The notes below the pieces were generated by a model. That model did no database searches. It saw only the letters and a list, made by a program, of their open reading frames with translations, and was not told the origin of the DNA. Of a stretch of DNA of 64,000 nt, positions 16,502-26,528 are shown in pieces. The stretch comes from CALBPI01 sp039821605 (GTDB taxonomy: Bacteria; Pseudomonadota; Gammaproteobacteria; Steroidobacterales; Woeseiaceae). Within the stretch, counting starts at the first letter, position 1; every line of letters begins with the position of its first letter. The stretch covers positions 372,001 through 436,000 of the forward strand of contig JBCBNV010000001.1 of assembly GCA_039821605.1 (NCBI GenBank), in the 5' to 3' direction. A program made the translations under genes and the position numbers.

Positions 16502-18733
16502 ATGAGCCGAATCGCCTGCGCGACGATCATTGCCAGCCTGTTGTGGGCCGCTGTGGCGGCAGCCGATGCGGTGCCGGCGACGGGCGAGCGCGAGCGCATT
16601 GTCGTGGTCTTGTCTGGCGGCGGCGCGCGCGGGGCCGCGCATGTCGGTGTGCTGCGCCTGCTCGATGAGCTCTGTGTGCCCGTGGATGCCGTCGTCGGCA
16701 CGAGTATGGGTGCCGTGGTCGGCGGACTCTACGCGGCCGGCCTTGAGCCCGATGCGCTCGAAGGCGTGATTCGTGGCATCGACTGGAATGACGCGTTCAT
16801 CGACAGCCCGCGCCGCTCGCAGCTCACATACCGGCGCAAGCGCGACGATGACGGGTTTCTCGTGCCGTTTGAGGTCGGCGTGCGCGACGGCGCCCTGCGG
16901 CTCCCGGCCGGCCTGGTGCAGGCCCAGAAGCTCGCGTTGTACCTGCGCGAGAATGCCATTGCCGTGGCTACGATCGATGATTTCGATGACCTGCCGACGC
17001 CGTATCGCGCCGTTGCGGCCGATCTGCACACGGGCGAGACCGTGGTGATGGGCACGGGCGATGTGGTGACGGCCATGCAGGCGAGCATGTCGGCGCCGGG
17101 CGTGTTCGCGCCCATCGAGCGCGAGTCTCGCCTGCTCGTGGATGGTGGTCTCGCGATGAATCTGCCCATCGAAGCGGCGCGCGAGACCTTTGGCAAGACG
17201 CGCATCATCGCCGTCGATGTGGGGTTCCCGCTGCTGCCGCCAGAACAACTCGGTAGTGCGGTGTCCATCGTGGACCAGTCGCTCAATATCCTCATCGGGC
17301 GGGAAACGCAGCGCCAGCGGCGGCAACTGGACGCCCGCGATATCTACATCAAACCCGAGCTCGGTCTGCTGGCGTCGACTGCATTTGATCGGGCACTCGA
17401 AGCCATCGGGATCGGTTACGACACGGCGCGGGCGCAGCGCGCGGCGCTCGAGGCGCTGTCGGCATCGCCGGCGGCCTGTCAGGCGCGTCGTGACCTGCGT
17501 GCCGCGCGCGCTTCAGCTGCGCCGCGCGTGCCCGATTTCGTTCGTGTCGAGACGGACGCCGACGTGTCGCCGCGCGTCATAGAAACCCGGCTGGGCACTC
17601 AGCCCGGTGCGCCGCTGTCGATCGAGCAACTCAGAGATGACCTGAGTCGCATTTACGGGCTGGGCCTGTTCGAGCGCGTCGGTTACCAGTGGGTCGAATC
17701 CGATGATGCGGCCGGCATCGTCATCGACGCCAAGGCCAAGTCGTGGGGCCCAGGCTATCTTCGATTCGGCCTCGGGATCGAGGAGGATTTCGAGGGCTCG
17801 GGCACCTTCGTCCTTTCGGCGCGCTACTTGCGCACGGCAATTAACCGGCTCGGCGCTGAGTGGCGTAACGACGCGACGTTCGGCACGCGGTTCGCCTTCC
17901 AGAGCGAGTTCTACCAGCCCCTGGACTTCAACCTGCGCTACTTCGTGGCGCCCCAGCTGACGCTCGAGCAACGGAACATCGATGTCTTCGAGGGCGCGGA
18001 TCGAATCGCGCGCTACCGTCTCACCACGGGTGAGCTCGGTGTGTTTGCGGGCCGCGAAATTTCCAACTGGGGCGAACTGCGCCTCGGCGTCTTTCGCGGG
18101 TGGACCAACGCGCGCGTCAAGATCGGTGCGCCGACACTGGAGGATCTCGACGTCAACACGGGGGGTTACCGCGCGAGCTTTGGCTTCGACACGCTCGATG
18201 ACACGGTGGTGCCAACCACGGGCACGCGTTTTGAGACGGGGCTCGACTTCGAACGCGCGGGCCTGGGCGCCGCGCGCAACTATGAACAGCTGGCTGCTTC
18301 CTGGGCACACTTCAACACCTGGGGGCGCTACACGCTGCTGCTGGGCGCAGACTTCACGACCACGGACGACGCTGACGACCTGGTGCAGGCCTACACGGAA
18401 CTCGGCGGCTTCCTGAACCTGTCGGGTCTCGACACGGGTGCTTTGACGGGTCCGCACAGCTTTGTGGGCCGTGCTGTCGTGCAGCGCAGACTGGGCGAGA
18501 CGGGCGGCGGCCTCTTCGAACTGCCCTGGTACCTCGGCGTCTCTCTGGAGGCGGGCAACGTCTGGCCAACCCGCGACGCGATCTCCGCCAACGACCTCAT
18601 CATGAATGGCAGTGTCTTTGCGCGGCTCGATACGCTCGTCGGGCCCATGTTTCTGGGTACTGGATTCGGTGAGAACGGTGAGACGACGGTCTACCTGTTC
18701 CTGGGTGCCGCGATCACGAACACCCTGCGCTGA
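16502..18733 (+). CDS. Patatin-like phospholipase with POTRA and Omp85-type barrel (PlpD-like, type Vd secretion)
   Basis: 743 residues. A signal peptide (1-22) precedes a patatin domain: oxyanion loop GGGARG, nucleophile Ser68 in GTSMG, and Asp214 in DGG form the Ser-Asp dyad of a lipase. Residues about 360-430 look like a single POTRA domain, and the remainder is a 16-strand outer-membrane barrel of the surface-antigen type ending in ITNTLR. This is the plan of PlpD, where the barrel carries the lipase to the cell surface. The last residue is Arg, not the common Phe/Trp barrel signature. It stands alone, divergent from icd. Confidence 0.9.
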   Translation: MSRIACATIIASLLWAAVAAADAVPATGERERIVVVLSGGGARGAAHVGVLRLLDELCVPVDAVVGTSMGAVVGGLYAAGLEPDALEGVIRGIDWNDAFIDSPRRSQLTYRRKRDDDGFLVPFEVGVRDGALRLPAGLVQAQKLALYLRENAIAVATIDDFDDLPTPYRAVAADLHTGETVVMGTGDVVTAMQASMSAPGVFAPIERESRLLVDGGLAMNLPIEAARETFGKTRIIAVDVGFPLLPPEQLGSAVSIVDQSLNILIGRETQRQRRQLDARDIYIKPELGLLASTAFDRALEAIGIGYDTARAQRAALEALSASPAACQARRDLRAARASAAPRVPDFVRVETDADVSPRVIETRLGTQPGAPLSIEQLRDDLSRIYGLGLFERVGYQWVESDDAAGIVIDAKAKSWGPGYLRFGLGIEEDFEGSGTFVLSARYLRTAINRLGAEWRNDATFGTRFAFQSEFYQPLDFNLRYFVAPQLTLEQRNIDVFEGADRIARYRLTTGELGVFAGREISNWGELRLGVFRGWTNARVKIGAPTLEDLDVNTGGYRASFGFDTLDDTVVPTTGTRFETGLDFERAGLGAARNYEQLAASWAHFNTWGRYTLLLGADFTTTDDADDLVQAYTELGGFLNLSGLDTGALTGPHSFVGRAVVQRRLGETGGGLFELPWYLGVSLEAGNVWPTRDAISANDLIMNGSVFARLDTLVGPMFLGTGFGENGETTVYLFLGAAITNTLR

Positions 18734-18739
18734 CGCGCG

Positions 18740-18997
18740 TCAGCTCGGGTCGATCTTCTCGAGGACGATGCTGGGGTCGTCGCCGATGCGGTAGTAACCA
18801 TGGCGTTCGCGCATCTGTTCGAAAGCGGCGTCTCGGCTTACGACGTCGATAAACCAGTGTTCGCGTGACCAATCGGTGCCGACGAGCTTGTTGAACGGGT
18901 CTGTGCTCGGTGCCTTGACGCGAATACCCCAGGGGCGTTCTGCATCGATGCCGCTGGCATCGACGACATTGTGCGGGTGGCAGAAGAAGTCACTCAT
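18740..18997 (-). CDS. Conserved-looking small protein of unknown function
   Basis: 85 residues from the ATG at 18997. It has no signal peptide or membrane segment; it is acidic with a Trp/His-rich middle (GTDWSREHWFIDVVSRD). I do not recognise a domain. The coding frame uses codons like its neighbours, and it sits between the patatin gene (convergent, 6 bp gap) and the kinase-like gene (same strand, 59 bp), so it is probably real and may be co-transcribed with the kinase. Confidence 0.6.
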   Translation of the reverse strand: MSDFFCHPHNVVDASGIDAERPWGIRVKAPSTDPFNKLVGTDWSREHWFIDVVSRDAAFEQMRERHGYYRIGDDPSIVLEKIDPS

Positions 18998-19056
18998 GGC
19001 AGGTGTCGGCACGTTTCGGGAGCGCCGAGTATACGGCGCATCGGCAGCCCGCGCGA

Positions 19057-19722
19057 TCAGTCGCGGCCACGGTCCGCGGCGCCTTCACGGTCCGACCAGT
19101 TGAGCAGCCGGCGCGTGATGAACAGGTAGACGGGTTTGCCCGTGGCGCGCCAGACGCGACTGGGCCAGGCCGGTGTAGCGAGAATACGGCGTTGCCGCGC
19201 GGTGAGCGCTTCGGGGCGGTAGGTGCGCTTGTGCTTGAGCAGGTGGCGCAGGTCGTCATGGGCGAGCACGCGAAACCACCGGCTGCGCTTCTTGAACGTG
19301 CTCGCGAGCTGGAAGTCGACGATGGCTGCACGGCCGTTCTCGGTCACGAGCCAGTTGGGTTCCTTGGCCAGGTCGTTGTGGGTGACGCCTGCCCGGTGCA
19401 TGCGGCGCAGGAGGCGCAATGCGTCGATGAACCATTCTGCATCGGTCGGGCGTGCCTCGAACATCGGCCGGCCCTCGAGGAAACTGCGCGTGAGCCCATC
19501 GCGCTGCACGCTGTAGAGCTGGGGAAAGCCGCGCTGACCGCGCAGGCGACCCAGCGCCCGGGCCTCACGCAAGGCCAGACGTCGCGCCAGCCAGGCCGCC
19601 CAGGGTCGCGCCGTCGACAGGTCGCGCTGGATCCGCGTGTCGGTCTCCGTGCGCACCCGCCAGATGGCACCAAAAGTGTCTGACTTGAGACGGCGCCGTT
19701 CCGAGGTTTCATGCGTGACCAT
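19057..19722 (-). CDS. RIO/LPS-kinase-like protein kinase
   Basis: 221 residues. The pattern is that of a small lipopolysaccharide- or RIO-type kinase: a lysine-bearing N-lobe, then the catalytic loop THNDLAKEPNWLV and the metal-binding VDFQLAS in place of DFG. Such proteins in Gram-negatives phosphorylate LPS core heptose or unknown substrates. The ATG at 19722 is chosen as the first methionine outside the upstream promoter region shared with the divergent WD40 gene. A heptose-kinase role is plausible from fold and envelope-gene context but not proven. Confidence 0.75.
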   Translation of the reverse strand: MVTHETSERRRLKSDTFGAIWRVRTETDTRIQRDLSTARPWAAWLARRLALREARALGRLRGQRGFPQLYSVQRDGLTRSFLEGRPMFEARPTDAEWFIDALRLLRRMHRAGVTHNDLAKEPNWLVTENGRAAIVDFQLASTFKKRSRWFRVLAHDDLRHLLKHKRTYRPEALTARQRRILATPAWPSRVWRATGKPVYLFITRRLLNWSDREGAADRGRD

Positions 19723-19804
19723 CGTCGCATTCTGATTGGCCCCCGGGGCGGCGGCAAGCATCACCGCGAGGCGCGCTGCTACACTGCCGCGCAGGGGACA
19801 CGTG

Positions 19805-22800
19805 ATGGGCGACACTGCAGGCAACACGGGCGCCACCACGCGCAGCGCCCGACCGAACTTCTTTCATGCCGGTGGGCCATTGCCGCCCGATCGTCCCGGC
19901 TATGTTCACCGTGCCATCGACACGCGTGTCGACGACCTGCTCGATGCGGGTCGCTGGGTCAATCTCGTCGGCCCGCCAGGCACGGGCAAGACGAGCCTGG
20001 CCCTGCGGGTTGCCGAGCGCCTGCGAGAGACAGGCATGCAGGTCGCGCTCATCGATTTCTCCCAGATCGCGCAGCGCGACAGCCAGGACGACGCCGCGCG
20101 CTGGTTTTACGCGGTCGCGTTCCGGCTCGCGCGCCAGCTGCGAAGCGGTTTCGACCTGCAATCCTGGTGGTCGGAAAACGCCATGCTCGCGCCGCCGCAG
20201 CGGTTGCTCGAGCTGTTCCGGGAGTTTGTGATTGCGGCCCCAGGGCGCCAGCTCGCGCTTTTGTTTGATGACATTCACCTGCTGGACACGCTGCCGCAGG
20301 GCGAGTTGTTCCTGCAGGGCTTGCGCCTCGCGTTCGACGCGCGCACCACAGACCCGGAAATGATGCGCCTGCGCGCCATGATGGTCGGGACGGGCGTGGA
20401 TCAGTTTGGGCGGGAGTCTTCGGAGTCGTTCCCGTTTGCGGCGGCGCGCGATGTTGTCGTCACGCCCTTCACGCTCGCGGAGACGCTACGACTCGGGCCC
20501 GCGCTGGGCTTGCCCCGGGCCAGTGCCGAGCTCGCCATGCAACGCATCTACGACTGGGTCGCCGGTCACCCGGCGCTGACGCAGTGTGTGGCCCAGGCGC
20601 TCGCGCGCGAGGACGCGGAAGCCGGCGTGGTGGGCGTCATCGATCGCCTCGTCGCCGCGCGGATAGAGTCGGGCCGCGATCGGCAGATGCAGGCGGTACT
20701 CACCGCCATTGAGCGGTGCCTCGTCAGCGTGCCCCGTCGGACCCGCGACCAGGTCCTTGTAACCATGGGGCGGGTTGCCAAGGGTCGCCGCGTGCTGCTC
20801 GACGGCCGGTCCGAGGCCCACGATCGATTGTTGCGCGCCGGTGCGGTCACCGTGTCGCCCGACGGCTTCCTGCTGCCAGCCAGCCGTTTGGCCCGGCATT
20901 ACTTCGACGCGGGCTGGGCCAACCGCCACATGCCCATTCGCATTGAGGGGCTCGTGAAGGCGGCGGTGCTTATCGCTGCGCTGGTGATTCTGCAAGCCGC
21001 CTACCGCGTGCAGTTGCCCAAACCATACGTGGCCGACATGACGGCGCCCGGCGCGACGGCGGCACAGATCTTGGCCGCCCACGACGACCTGGCCTGGTGG
21101 CCGGGATACGCGCGAACGGCACGGCGAACCGCAACGGCCGTGCTCACCCAGCGTGCGCAGGTGGCGGCAACGCCGGACGTGCTCGAGCAATTTGCCGTGC
21201 CGCTCGAAACGAGGCTGGACGCGGCGCCGCAGGCGCGGTCGGCCCGCATGGCGTTCTGGCGCCGCCAGCTCGCCAGCGCCGAGCGCCAAGGCGACCGGCC
21301 CGGCGCCGTGCTGGCGGCAATCGCGGCGCTCGGGTACGGCGACAGCGGCGTGCGGCGCCGGCTGGCCGGGCTGCTCGGCAGCGATCTGCCCGAACTCACC
21401 GGCGTGCTGGCCACGGGAGCACCGTTTGACGCAATGACCTACCGACCCAGGGACGGTCGATTCGTGACGCGCAGCGGGACGGCGTTGCGTACCTGGGCCC
21501 GACCGCGCGGACAGGCCCGCGTTGCGCCCGAGAGCGAAAAGGCACCGCTCGCCCTGGCGACGCAATCGGTGGTGCTGCGCTTCGAGTTGCCGCTGCAACG
21601 GCGTGGCCAGCTGCCTGAATTGTCGCTCGGCGCAGCGCACCCGCGACCGGCAGACATCGAAGTCATGATCACGACGCCTGCCGGCGATCAGGTCACGCTG
21701 GCGCCCGCGGCAGCTGCGGCCAGCGGCTCGCGGCGCGAGTACGCGTTGGCAGATGCCGCAGGTCTTGACGGTGCGATTCCTGCCGGGACCTGGACCGTGG
21801 CGCTGACCGACGTCGAGTTTGGGATGTCTGGCAGTCTCGGTGACGTCACGTTGGGCGGTGTGGTGCCCGTCGAACCGCTGGCCAATATCGCCTTGCCCGA
21901 CCCTGAGCCCGCTGTGGCACAGCAGGTGGTGCTCGACCGCGCCGGCGATCGTGCCATTGCCTGGCCCGCGGCCGAGGGCAATCGCGCTGCGGTCTGGGAC
22001 CTGCGTGGCGATTCGGTTCAGGCGAGCTTTGCCGTCTCCGCAGGCACACGCTTGCTGGGGCTCGTCAGCGACGACCGCGAGGTGATGCTCATCGACGGCG
22101 TCAGCCTGTCGACCCGGCGCCTCGCGGATGGCGCGCGTGTCGAGCGTGAGAGCCTGCAACGCCCCGTTGCGGCGGCGTGGCCGTCGGTGAATGGTCGTTG
22201 GGTGGCGGCGCAGGAAGCCGAACGCGACGCGCGCCTGTTCATCCTGGACCTGGCGAATGACGCGCTCATCACGACGCTCGAGGCGGGCATCGGCCACGAG
22301 CACGTCCGTGTGTCGGACGAGGGCAGCCTCGTCGTCACGGCAGATGTCGACCGCACGCTGCGTGTGTGGCGCGTGGGCGTTGGCGCACCCATTGCGACCT
22401 TGCCTGTGGATGCCGAGGTGCGCGAACTGCGCTTTTCGCCGACGGAAACCCATGTGCTCGCGAAACTTGCAGGTGGCGGCATGCTGGCCTGGCGCTTCGG
22501 CGACGATGCCCCGCCCGAGCAATGGCGGGGTGGTGCCAACTGGAGCATGGTCGAGGACCCGCAGTCGGGCCTGAGCCTCCTGGGCTCGCCGCGGGACGGT
22601 TTTCGCGTGCACGACTTCGTCGAGCGGCGTGACCGCTCGCTGCCGCTGCTGGGTGTGGGCAATGGTGTCGCCTCCGTGCTCCGCGTGCGCGACAATCTGG
22701 CCGTCGTGGCCGACGCCGCGCGCGGGATCGCCACACTCTGGCGGCCGCGGCTCGAAGCGTTGCCCACGGGCGCCAACAACGTGCAGCGCGCATGGCTCTC

Positions 22801-23758
22801 CGATGACGGCCGGGCCATCGCGTTCGCCGATGCGCGCGACGCCTTCACGGTGCTTCGGCTTGATGCCGGTATGCCGGAGCTTGCGGATCTGGAAGCGAGT
22901 GTCATGAGCGTGGCGCATGCCGCGGCGCCCAGCATCGTGCGCATGTCGCGAGACGGGCGGTACGCGGTCAGCGTGGAGCCATCGGGGCTGTTTCGTGTGC
23001 GCGACGTTCGCAACGGCCAGTTCTTCGATTTCATCGGCCGCGCAGGCCGTGATGTTATTGACGCGCGATTCGCGCTGGACGGGACGCGCTTTTTGCTATT
23101 GCGGCGCCAGTCGATTGCGGTCTATGCCACGAACACGGGCCAGCTGCTGTCACGCGAATTACGAGACGTGCCGCTCACCGCTGTGGCGGCGCGTGGTGAC
23201 GGCTGGGTTGTCAGTGACGTTGATGGTCAGCTGCACGAGCAGCCCGCCGTGGACGGTGGCGTGCCCGTCGCACTGGAGCCGCTGCGCATCGATGTCCCCG
23301 CGGGCAGCACGGCGCTGGCCGATTCGGGCGGTCGCTGGCTCGTTGCCGCTGCGGGCCGCCAACTGCAACTCATCGATCTGGCTCGCGGCGAGGCCGTCAG
23401 CACGCCTGTCGAGATGCCCGGCGAGGTCCGCGAACTTCGGTTCAGCGAGGACGGCCGGCACCTCGTCGTTCGCGCCAGTCACTGGCTCGTCCGGCTGCGC
23501 GCTGGCGGACTGGGGCTCACCATCCGCGACGTCCGTCTGCTGCCGGCAGATATGTTGAGCCACAGTGGCTTTGCGCTGACCGATGCGCGGGGATCGGGTG
23601 TCACGTTGCTGCGTGGCCTCGATGAGCCCGTACCGGCGACGATCTGGTTCGACTACCGCGATATGCCCGAGCTCTCCGCATCGCCTACGGCACTCGCGGC
23701 GCGCTGGGGGTTGCTGGCACCGCTGGTCCGTTCAGTCCCCGTGCCCGGTTTCGAGTAG
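19805..23758 (+). CDS. AAA-like NTPase with transmembrane segment, P-domain-like module and WD40-type propeller
   Basis: 1317 residues. Residues 30-380 form an AAA_35-type NTPase with Walker A GPPGTGKT (56-63) and Walker B ALLFDD (151-156), plus the Trp-rich middle typical of that family. One membrane helix lies at 383-400. Around 590-690 is a beta-rich module resembling the proprotein-convertase P domain (VVLRFELPL, then GTWTVALTDVEFGMSGSLGDV). From about 700 to the end come degenerate WD40-like blades. If the membrane topology is simple, the NTPase is inside and the propeller outside. The role is unknown; relatives are signalling or conflict-type STAND-like ATPases. The last 27 nt overlap the convergent MFS-acyltransferase gene. 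Confidence 0.75.
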   Translation: MGDTAGNTGATTRSARPNFFHAGGPLPPDRPGYVHRAIDTRVDDLLDAGRWVNLVGPPGTGKTSLALRVAERLRETGMQVALIDFSQIAQRDSQDDAARWFYAVAFRLARQLRSGFDLQSWWSENAMLAPPQRLLELFREFVIAAPGRQLALLFDDIHLLDTLPQGELFLQGLRLAFDARTTDPEMMRLRAMMVGTGVDQFGRESSESFPFAAARDVVVTPFTLAETLRLGPALGLPRASAELAMQRIYDWVAGHPALTQCVAQALAREDAEAGVVGVIDRLVAARIESGRDRQMQAVLTAIERCLVSVPRRTRDQVLVTMGRVAKGRRVLLDGRSEAHDRLLRAGAVTVSPDGFLLPASRLARHYFDAGWANRHMPIRIEGLVKAAVLIAALVILQAAYRVQLPKPYVADMTAPGATAAQILAAHDDLAWWPGYARTARRTATAVLTQRAQVAATPDVLEQFAVPLETRLDAAPQARSARMAFWRRQLASAERQGDRPGAVLAAIAALGYGDSGVRRRLAGLLGSDLPELTGVLATGAPFDAMTYRPRDGRFVTRSGTALRTWARPRGQARVAPESEKAPLALATQSVVLRFELPLQRRGQLPELSLGAAHPRPADIEVMITTPAGDQVTLAPAAAAASGSRREYALADAAGLDGAIPAGTWTVALTDVEFGMSGSLGDVTLGGVVPVEPLANIALPDPEPAVAQQVVLDRAGDRAIAWPAAEGNRAAVWDLRGDSVQASFAVSAGTRLLGLVSDDREVMLIDGVSLSTRRLADGARVERESLQRPVAAAWPSVNGRWVAAQEAERDARLFILDLANDALITTLEAGIGHEHVRVSDEGSLVVTADVDRTLRVWRVGVGAPIATLPVDAEVRELRFSPTETHVLAKLAGGGMLAWRFGDDAPPEQWRGGANWSMVEDPQSGLSLLGSPRDGFRVHDFVERRDRSLPLLGVGNGVASVLRVRDNLAVVADAARGIATLWRPRLEALPTGANNVQRAWLSDDGRAIAFADARDAFTVLRLDAGMPELADLEASVMSVAHAAAPSIVRMSRDGRYAVSVEPSGLFRVRDVRNGQFFDFIGRAGRDVIDARFALDGTRFLLLRRQSIAVYATNTGQLLSRELRDVPLTAVAARGDGWVVSDVDGQLHEQPAVDGGVPVALEPLRIDVPAGSTALADSGGRWLVAAAGRQLQLIDLARGEAVSTPVEMPGEVRELRFSEDGRHLVVRASHWLVRLRAGGLGLTIRDVRLLPADMLSHSGFALTDARGSGVTLLRGLDEPVPATIWFDYRDMPELSASPTALAARWGLLAPLVRSVPVPGFE

Positions 23759-25621
23759 CGCCGCAACCGCCGACTGCGCCGATTCGGCGCTGGCATCGGC
23801 CGCGGCGATCGGCTCGCCGATTGCCACGGTGATGCGGGCACGAAATCGTCGCGGCCACTTGCGCAGCGCACCGCCACCTTCGCGACTGAACCAGCTGCCC
23901 CAGAGGTTACGCAGTCCTACAGGCACCACGGGTACGGGGCGACGCTCCAGGATGCGTTCCATGCCGGGCCGGAAATTCTGTAGCAGGCCGTCGCGTGTAA
24001 TCGCGCCCTCGGGGAAAATGCACACCACGCGCCCCGCGGCCAGTTCCTCATCGATGCGTTCGAAGGCCGCTGCCATGAGCTCCGGGTCTTCCTTTCTGCC
24101 CGCAATGGGGATGGCGCGGGCCGTGCGGAAGATGAAGCTCAGCAACGGAATCTGGAAGATCTTGTAGTACATGACGAAGCGCGTCGGGCGCGTGACAGCG
24201 CCACCGATGAGCAGCGCGTCGACAAAGCTCACGTGGTTGGCGACGAGCAGGGCCGGTCCTTCGCGCGGCACGCGTGCCGCACCCGTCACCTCGATGCGGT
24301 AGAGCACATTGACGAGAATCCACACGAGGAAACGCATTACGAATTCCGGCAGCAGCCAGAAGATGTAGATCGCGACCACGGCGTTGGTGAGCGCCAGCAC
24401 GGCGAAGATCCCTGGCACGCTCACGCCCGCGCGCAGGAAGCCGACGGCCGATATCGCCGCGACGATCATGAACACACTGTTGAGAATGTTGTTGGCGGCG
24501 ATGACGCGCGCACGCTGGCTCGGACGGCTGCGGTCCTGCAGCAGCGCGTAGAGCGGCACGCTGAACAGCCCGCCCGAGGCGCCGATGAGCGTGAAGTCAA
24601 TGAGCAGGCGCCAGTTCCCGGCGTCCGCGAGGAACGTCGGGACGTCGACCGGTGCACGCGGCGCACCGCCCGCAAACATCACGAAGACATCGAGCGAGAA
24701 TATACTCAGGCCGATGGCGCCCAGGGGCACGAGGCCGAGCTCGATCGTGTGACGTGACAGGCGTTCGCAGACCAGTGACCCAAGCGTCACGCCGACGGCG
24801 AAGCAGACGAGCAGCGCGTTGGCGACCTGCGGCGTGCCGTTGAGCACCAAAGCCCCCATGGCCGGGATCTGCGCGAGCACGACGAGCCCCAGTGACCAGA
24901 ACCAGGACAGTCCCATGATCGAGAGGAAGACGCTGCGCTCCTCGCCCGCGATCCGGCACACCTCAATCGTGTCGCGCACGAGGTTGTAGCTGAGCTTGAG
25001 TTCGGGATCGGCCGCGGCCACTGGCGGAATGAACAACGAGGCGAACCAGCCGATGACGGCCACGGCGATGACGGTGATGGCCAGCGTGAGCGGTGCGTGC
25101 TCGGGCGAGGAGGCGATCACGCCACCGATGAGCAGGCCAATGATGATGGCGATGTAGGTGCCACCCTCGACGAGACCGTTGGCACCCACAAGCTCATCGC
25201 GGCTCACGAGCTGCGGCAGGATGCCGTACTTGATCGGGCCAAACAGCGTGGATTGCAGACCCATGGCGAACACGAGCGCGATGAGCGCATTGACCGAGTC
25301 TGCCGTGAGCGCTGCGGCGGCGCCCAGCATGAGCACGATCTCCATCGCCTTGACGCGACGCACGAGACCGGATTTGTCGAATTTGTCGGCGAACTGGCCC
25401 GCGATCGCCGAGAACAGCACAAAGGGCAGGATGAACAGCGCCGCGACGATGTTGGCGAACTCGTCGGCGTTGTCACTCGCGCCGGGCAGCAGGCTGTACG
25501 TCACGAGCATGACGAGCCCGTTGCGCAGAATGTTGTCGTTAAGGGCCCCCAGGCACTGGGTCACGAAGAACGGCGCAAAGCGCCGCTGGGTCAGCAGGGT
25601 GAACTGGGAGTGATGCGCCAC
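23732..25621 (-). CDS. MFS transporter fused to a PlsC-type acyltransferase (LplT-Aas-like)
   Basis: 629 residues. Residues 1-430 are a 12-helix MFS transporter of the lysophospholipid-transporter type. Residues 440-629 are a 1-acylglycerol-phosphate acyltransferase domain with the HX4D motif (His463-Asp468 in NHVSFVD) and FPEG (536-539). In E. coli LplT imports lysophospholipids and Aas re-acylates them; here both jobs are in one chain, but the acyl-ACP synthetase domain of Aas is absent, so it must use acyl donors made elsewhere. Translation starts at GTG 25621, with GGAG at a good distance. The 3' end overlaps the WD40 gene by 27 nt tail to tail. Confidence 0.88.
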   Translation of the reverse strand: MAHHSQFTLLTQRRFAPFFVTQCLGALNDNILRNGLVMLVTYSLLPGASDNADEFANIVAALFILPFVLFSAIAGQFADKFDKSGLVRRVKAMEIVLMLGAAAALTADSVNALIALVFAMGLQSTLFGPIKYGILPQLVSRDELVGANGLVEGGTYIAIIIGLLIGGVIASSPEHAPLTLAITVIAVAVIGWFASLFIPPVAAADPELKLSYNLVRDTIEVCRIAGEERSVFLSIMGLSWFWSLGLVVLAQIPAMGALVLNGTPQVANALLVCFAVGVTLGSLVCERLSRHTIELGLVPLGAIGLSIFSLDVFVMFAGGAPRAPVDVPTFLADAGNWRLLIDFTLIGASGGLFSVPLYALLQDRSRPSQRARVIAANNILNSVFMIVAAISAVGFLRAGVSVPGIFAVLALTNAVVAIYIFWLLPEFVMRFLVWILVNVLYRIEVTGAARVPREGPALLVANHVSFVDALLIGGAVTRPTRFVMYYKIFQIPLLSFIFRTARAIPIAGRKEDPELMAAAFERIDEELAAGRVVCIFPEGAITRDGLLQNFRPGMERILERRPVPVVPVGLRNLWGSWFSREGGGALRKWPRRFRARITVAIGEPIAAADASAESAQSAVAALLETGHGD

Positions 25622-25678
25622 ACGCGGCTCCGGGTAAACGTGCCGCCGATGATAGCCGACGCCGCAGCGCCGCAGGGA

Positions 25679-26494
25679 TCAGTCTTCGTCGCTGGCGTCG
25701 TCTTCGTCCGCGGCACGCTCGCCCAGCGCAAAGGTGCGAACCTCTGTCGGTGCGCTGGCCTCCGTGGCTGCGACCTCCGCGGCCGCAGCTGGTGCTTCGG
25801 CGACGGCGAGCACGCCAGACCCTGGCAGTTGGCGCACGAATGTGACGGCGCTGTCGGGCACGTCACCTTCAGGGCCCGCGAGAATGCTGTCGGCCGTGAT
25901 GCCCGGCGAGACGTAGAACGTTGCGTTGGCCGCATCGTCGATTCGCAGTGCGGCGCCGTCGAGTGCGATGCCCGCAAACAGCCCGCGGGCGCGCGAGTAA
26001 GAATAGACCTCGGCACGGAATCGACCGTCCGTTGCCGCCGACGCATTGCGCCCGACCGGGCCGGCCGCGATCGAGGCGTCGGCCCCGAGCGTGAGCTTGC
26101 CTGAGGTGATGTTGCGCACGCCACGCTCGTTGGTGAACACGAGCACGATGTCCGAAGTCTGCAGCCCGGCCTGCCAGCCGACGCTGCCGCCCGTGATCTT
26201 GATGAAGACCGGATTGCTCCAGCCCGATTCGCCGCGCACTGCGAGGACCCCTTTGCCGTGCCGGCCCGCAACGCCGACGCCGAGCTTGATCATGTCGGGC
26301 ACGATCGCCACGGCGTAGGCGCGGTCGAGCAGGGCGGGCGGGATCGCGCCTTCGGGGATCTGCCGCAATTCGTCGAGCACGGCGCCCGACCGGTCGAGGC
26401 GGTCGTCGAGTTTCGATTGGCCCTGGGCTGCGGCCGGAAACAACAGTGTGGCGGCTGCCACGGTCAGAAGCAGGGTGCGGGCGGATGTCAGCAT
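25679..26494 (-). CDS. Exported SYLF (Ysc84)-domain protein
   Basis: 271 residues. A signal peptide ends in AAAQGQS. The SYLF domain runs from about residue 40 to 215: AYAVAIVPDMIKLGVGVAGRHGKGVL, the central NPVFIKITGGSVGWQAG, and SRARGLFAGIALDG. SYLF domains bind phosphoinositides in eukaryotes and presumably lipids in bacteria. An Ala/Glu-rich C-terminal tail ends in a run of Asp and Glu. It lies between the MFS-acyltransferase and M48 genes on the same strand, consistent with an envelope lipid role. Confidence 0.85.
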   Translation of the reverse strand: MLTSARTLLLTVAAATLLFPAAAQGQSKLDDRLDRSGAVLDELRQIPEGAIPPALLDRAYAVAIVPDMIKLGVGVAGRHGKGVLAVRGESGWSNPVFIKITGGSVGWQAGLQTSDIVLVFTNERGVRNITSGKLTLGADASIAAGPVGRNASAATDGRFRAEVYSYSRARGLFAGIALDGAALRIDDAANATFYVSPGITADSILAGPEGDVPDSAVTFVRQLPGSGVLAVAEAPAAAAEVAATEASAPTEVRTFALGERAADEDDASDED

Positions 26495-26528
26495 GGCGTG
26501 CTCGGCAATCGACGGTGGAACCGACGCA

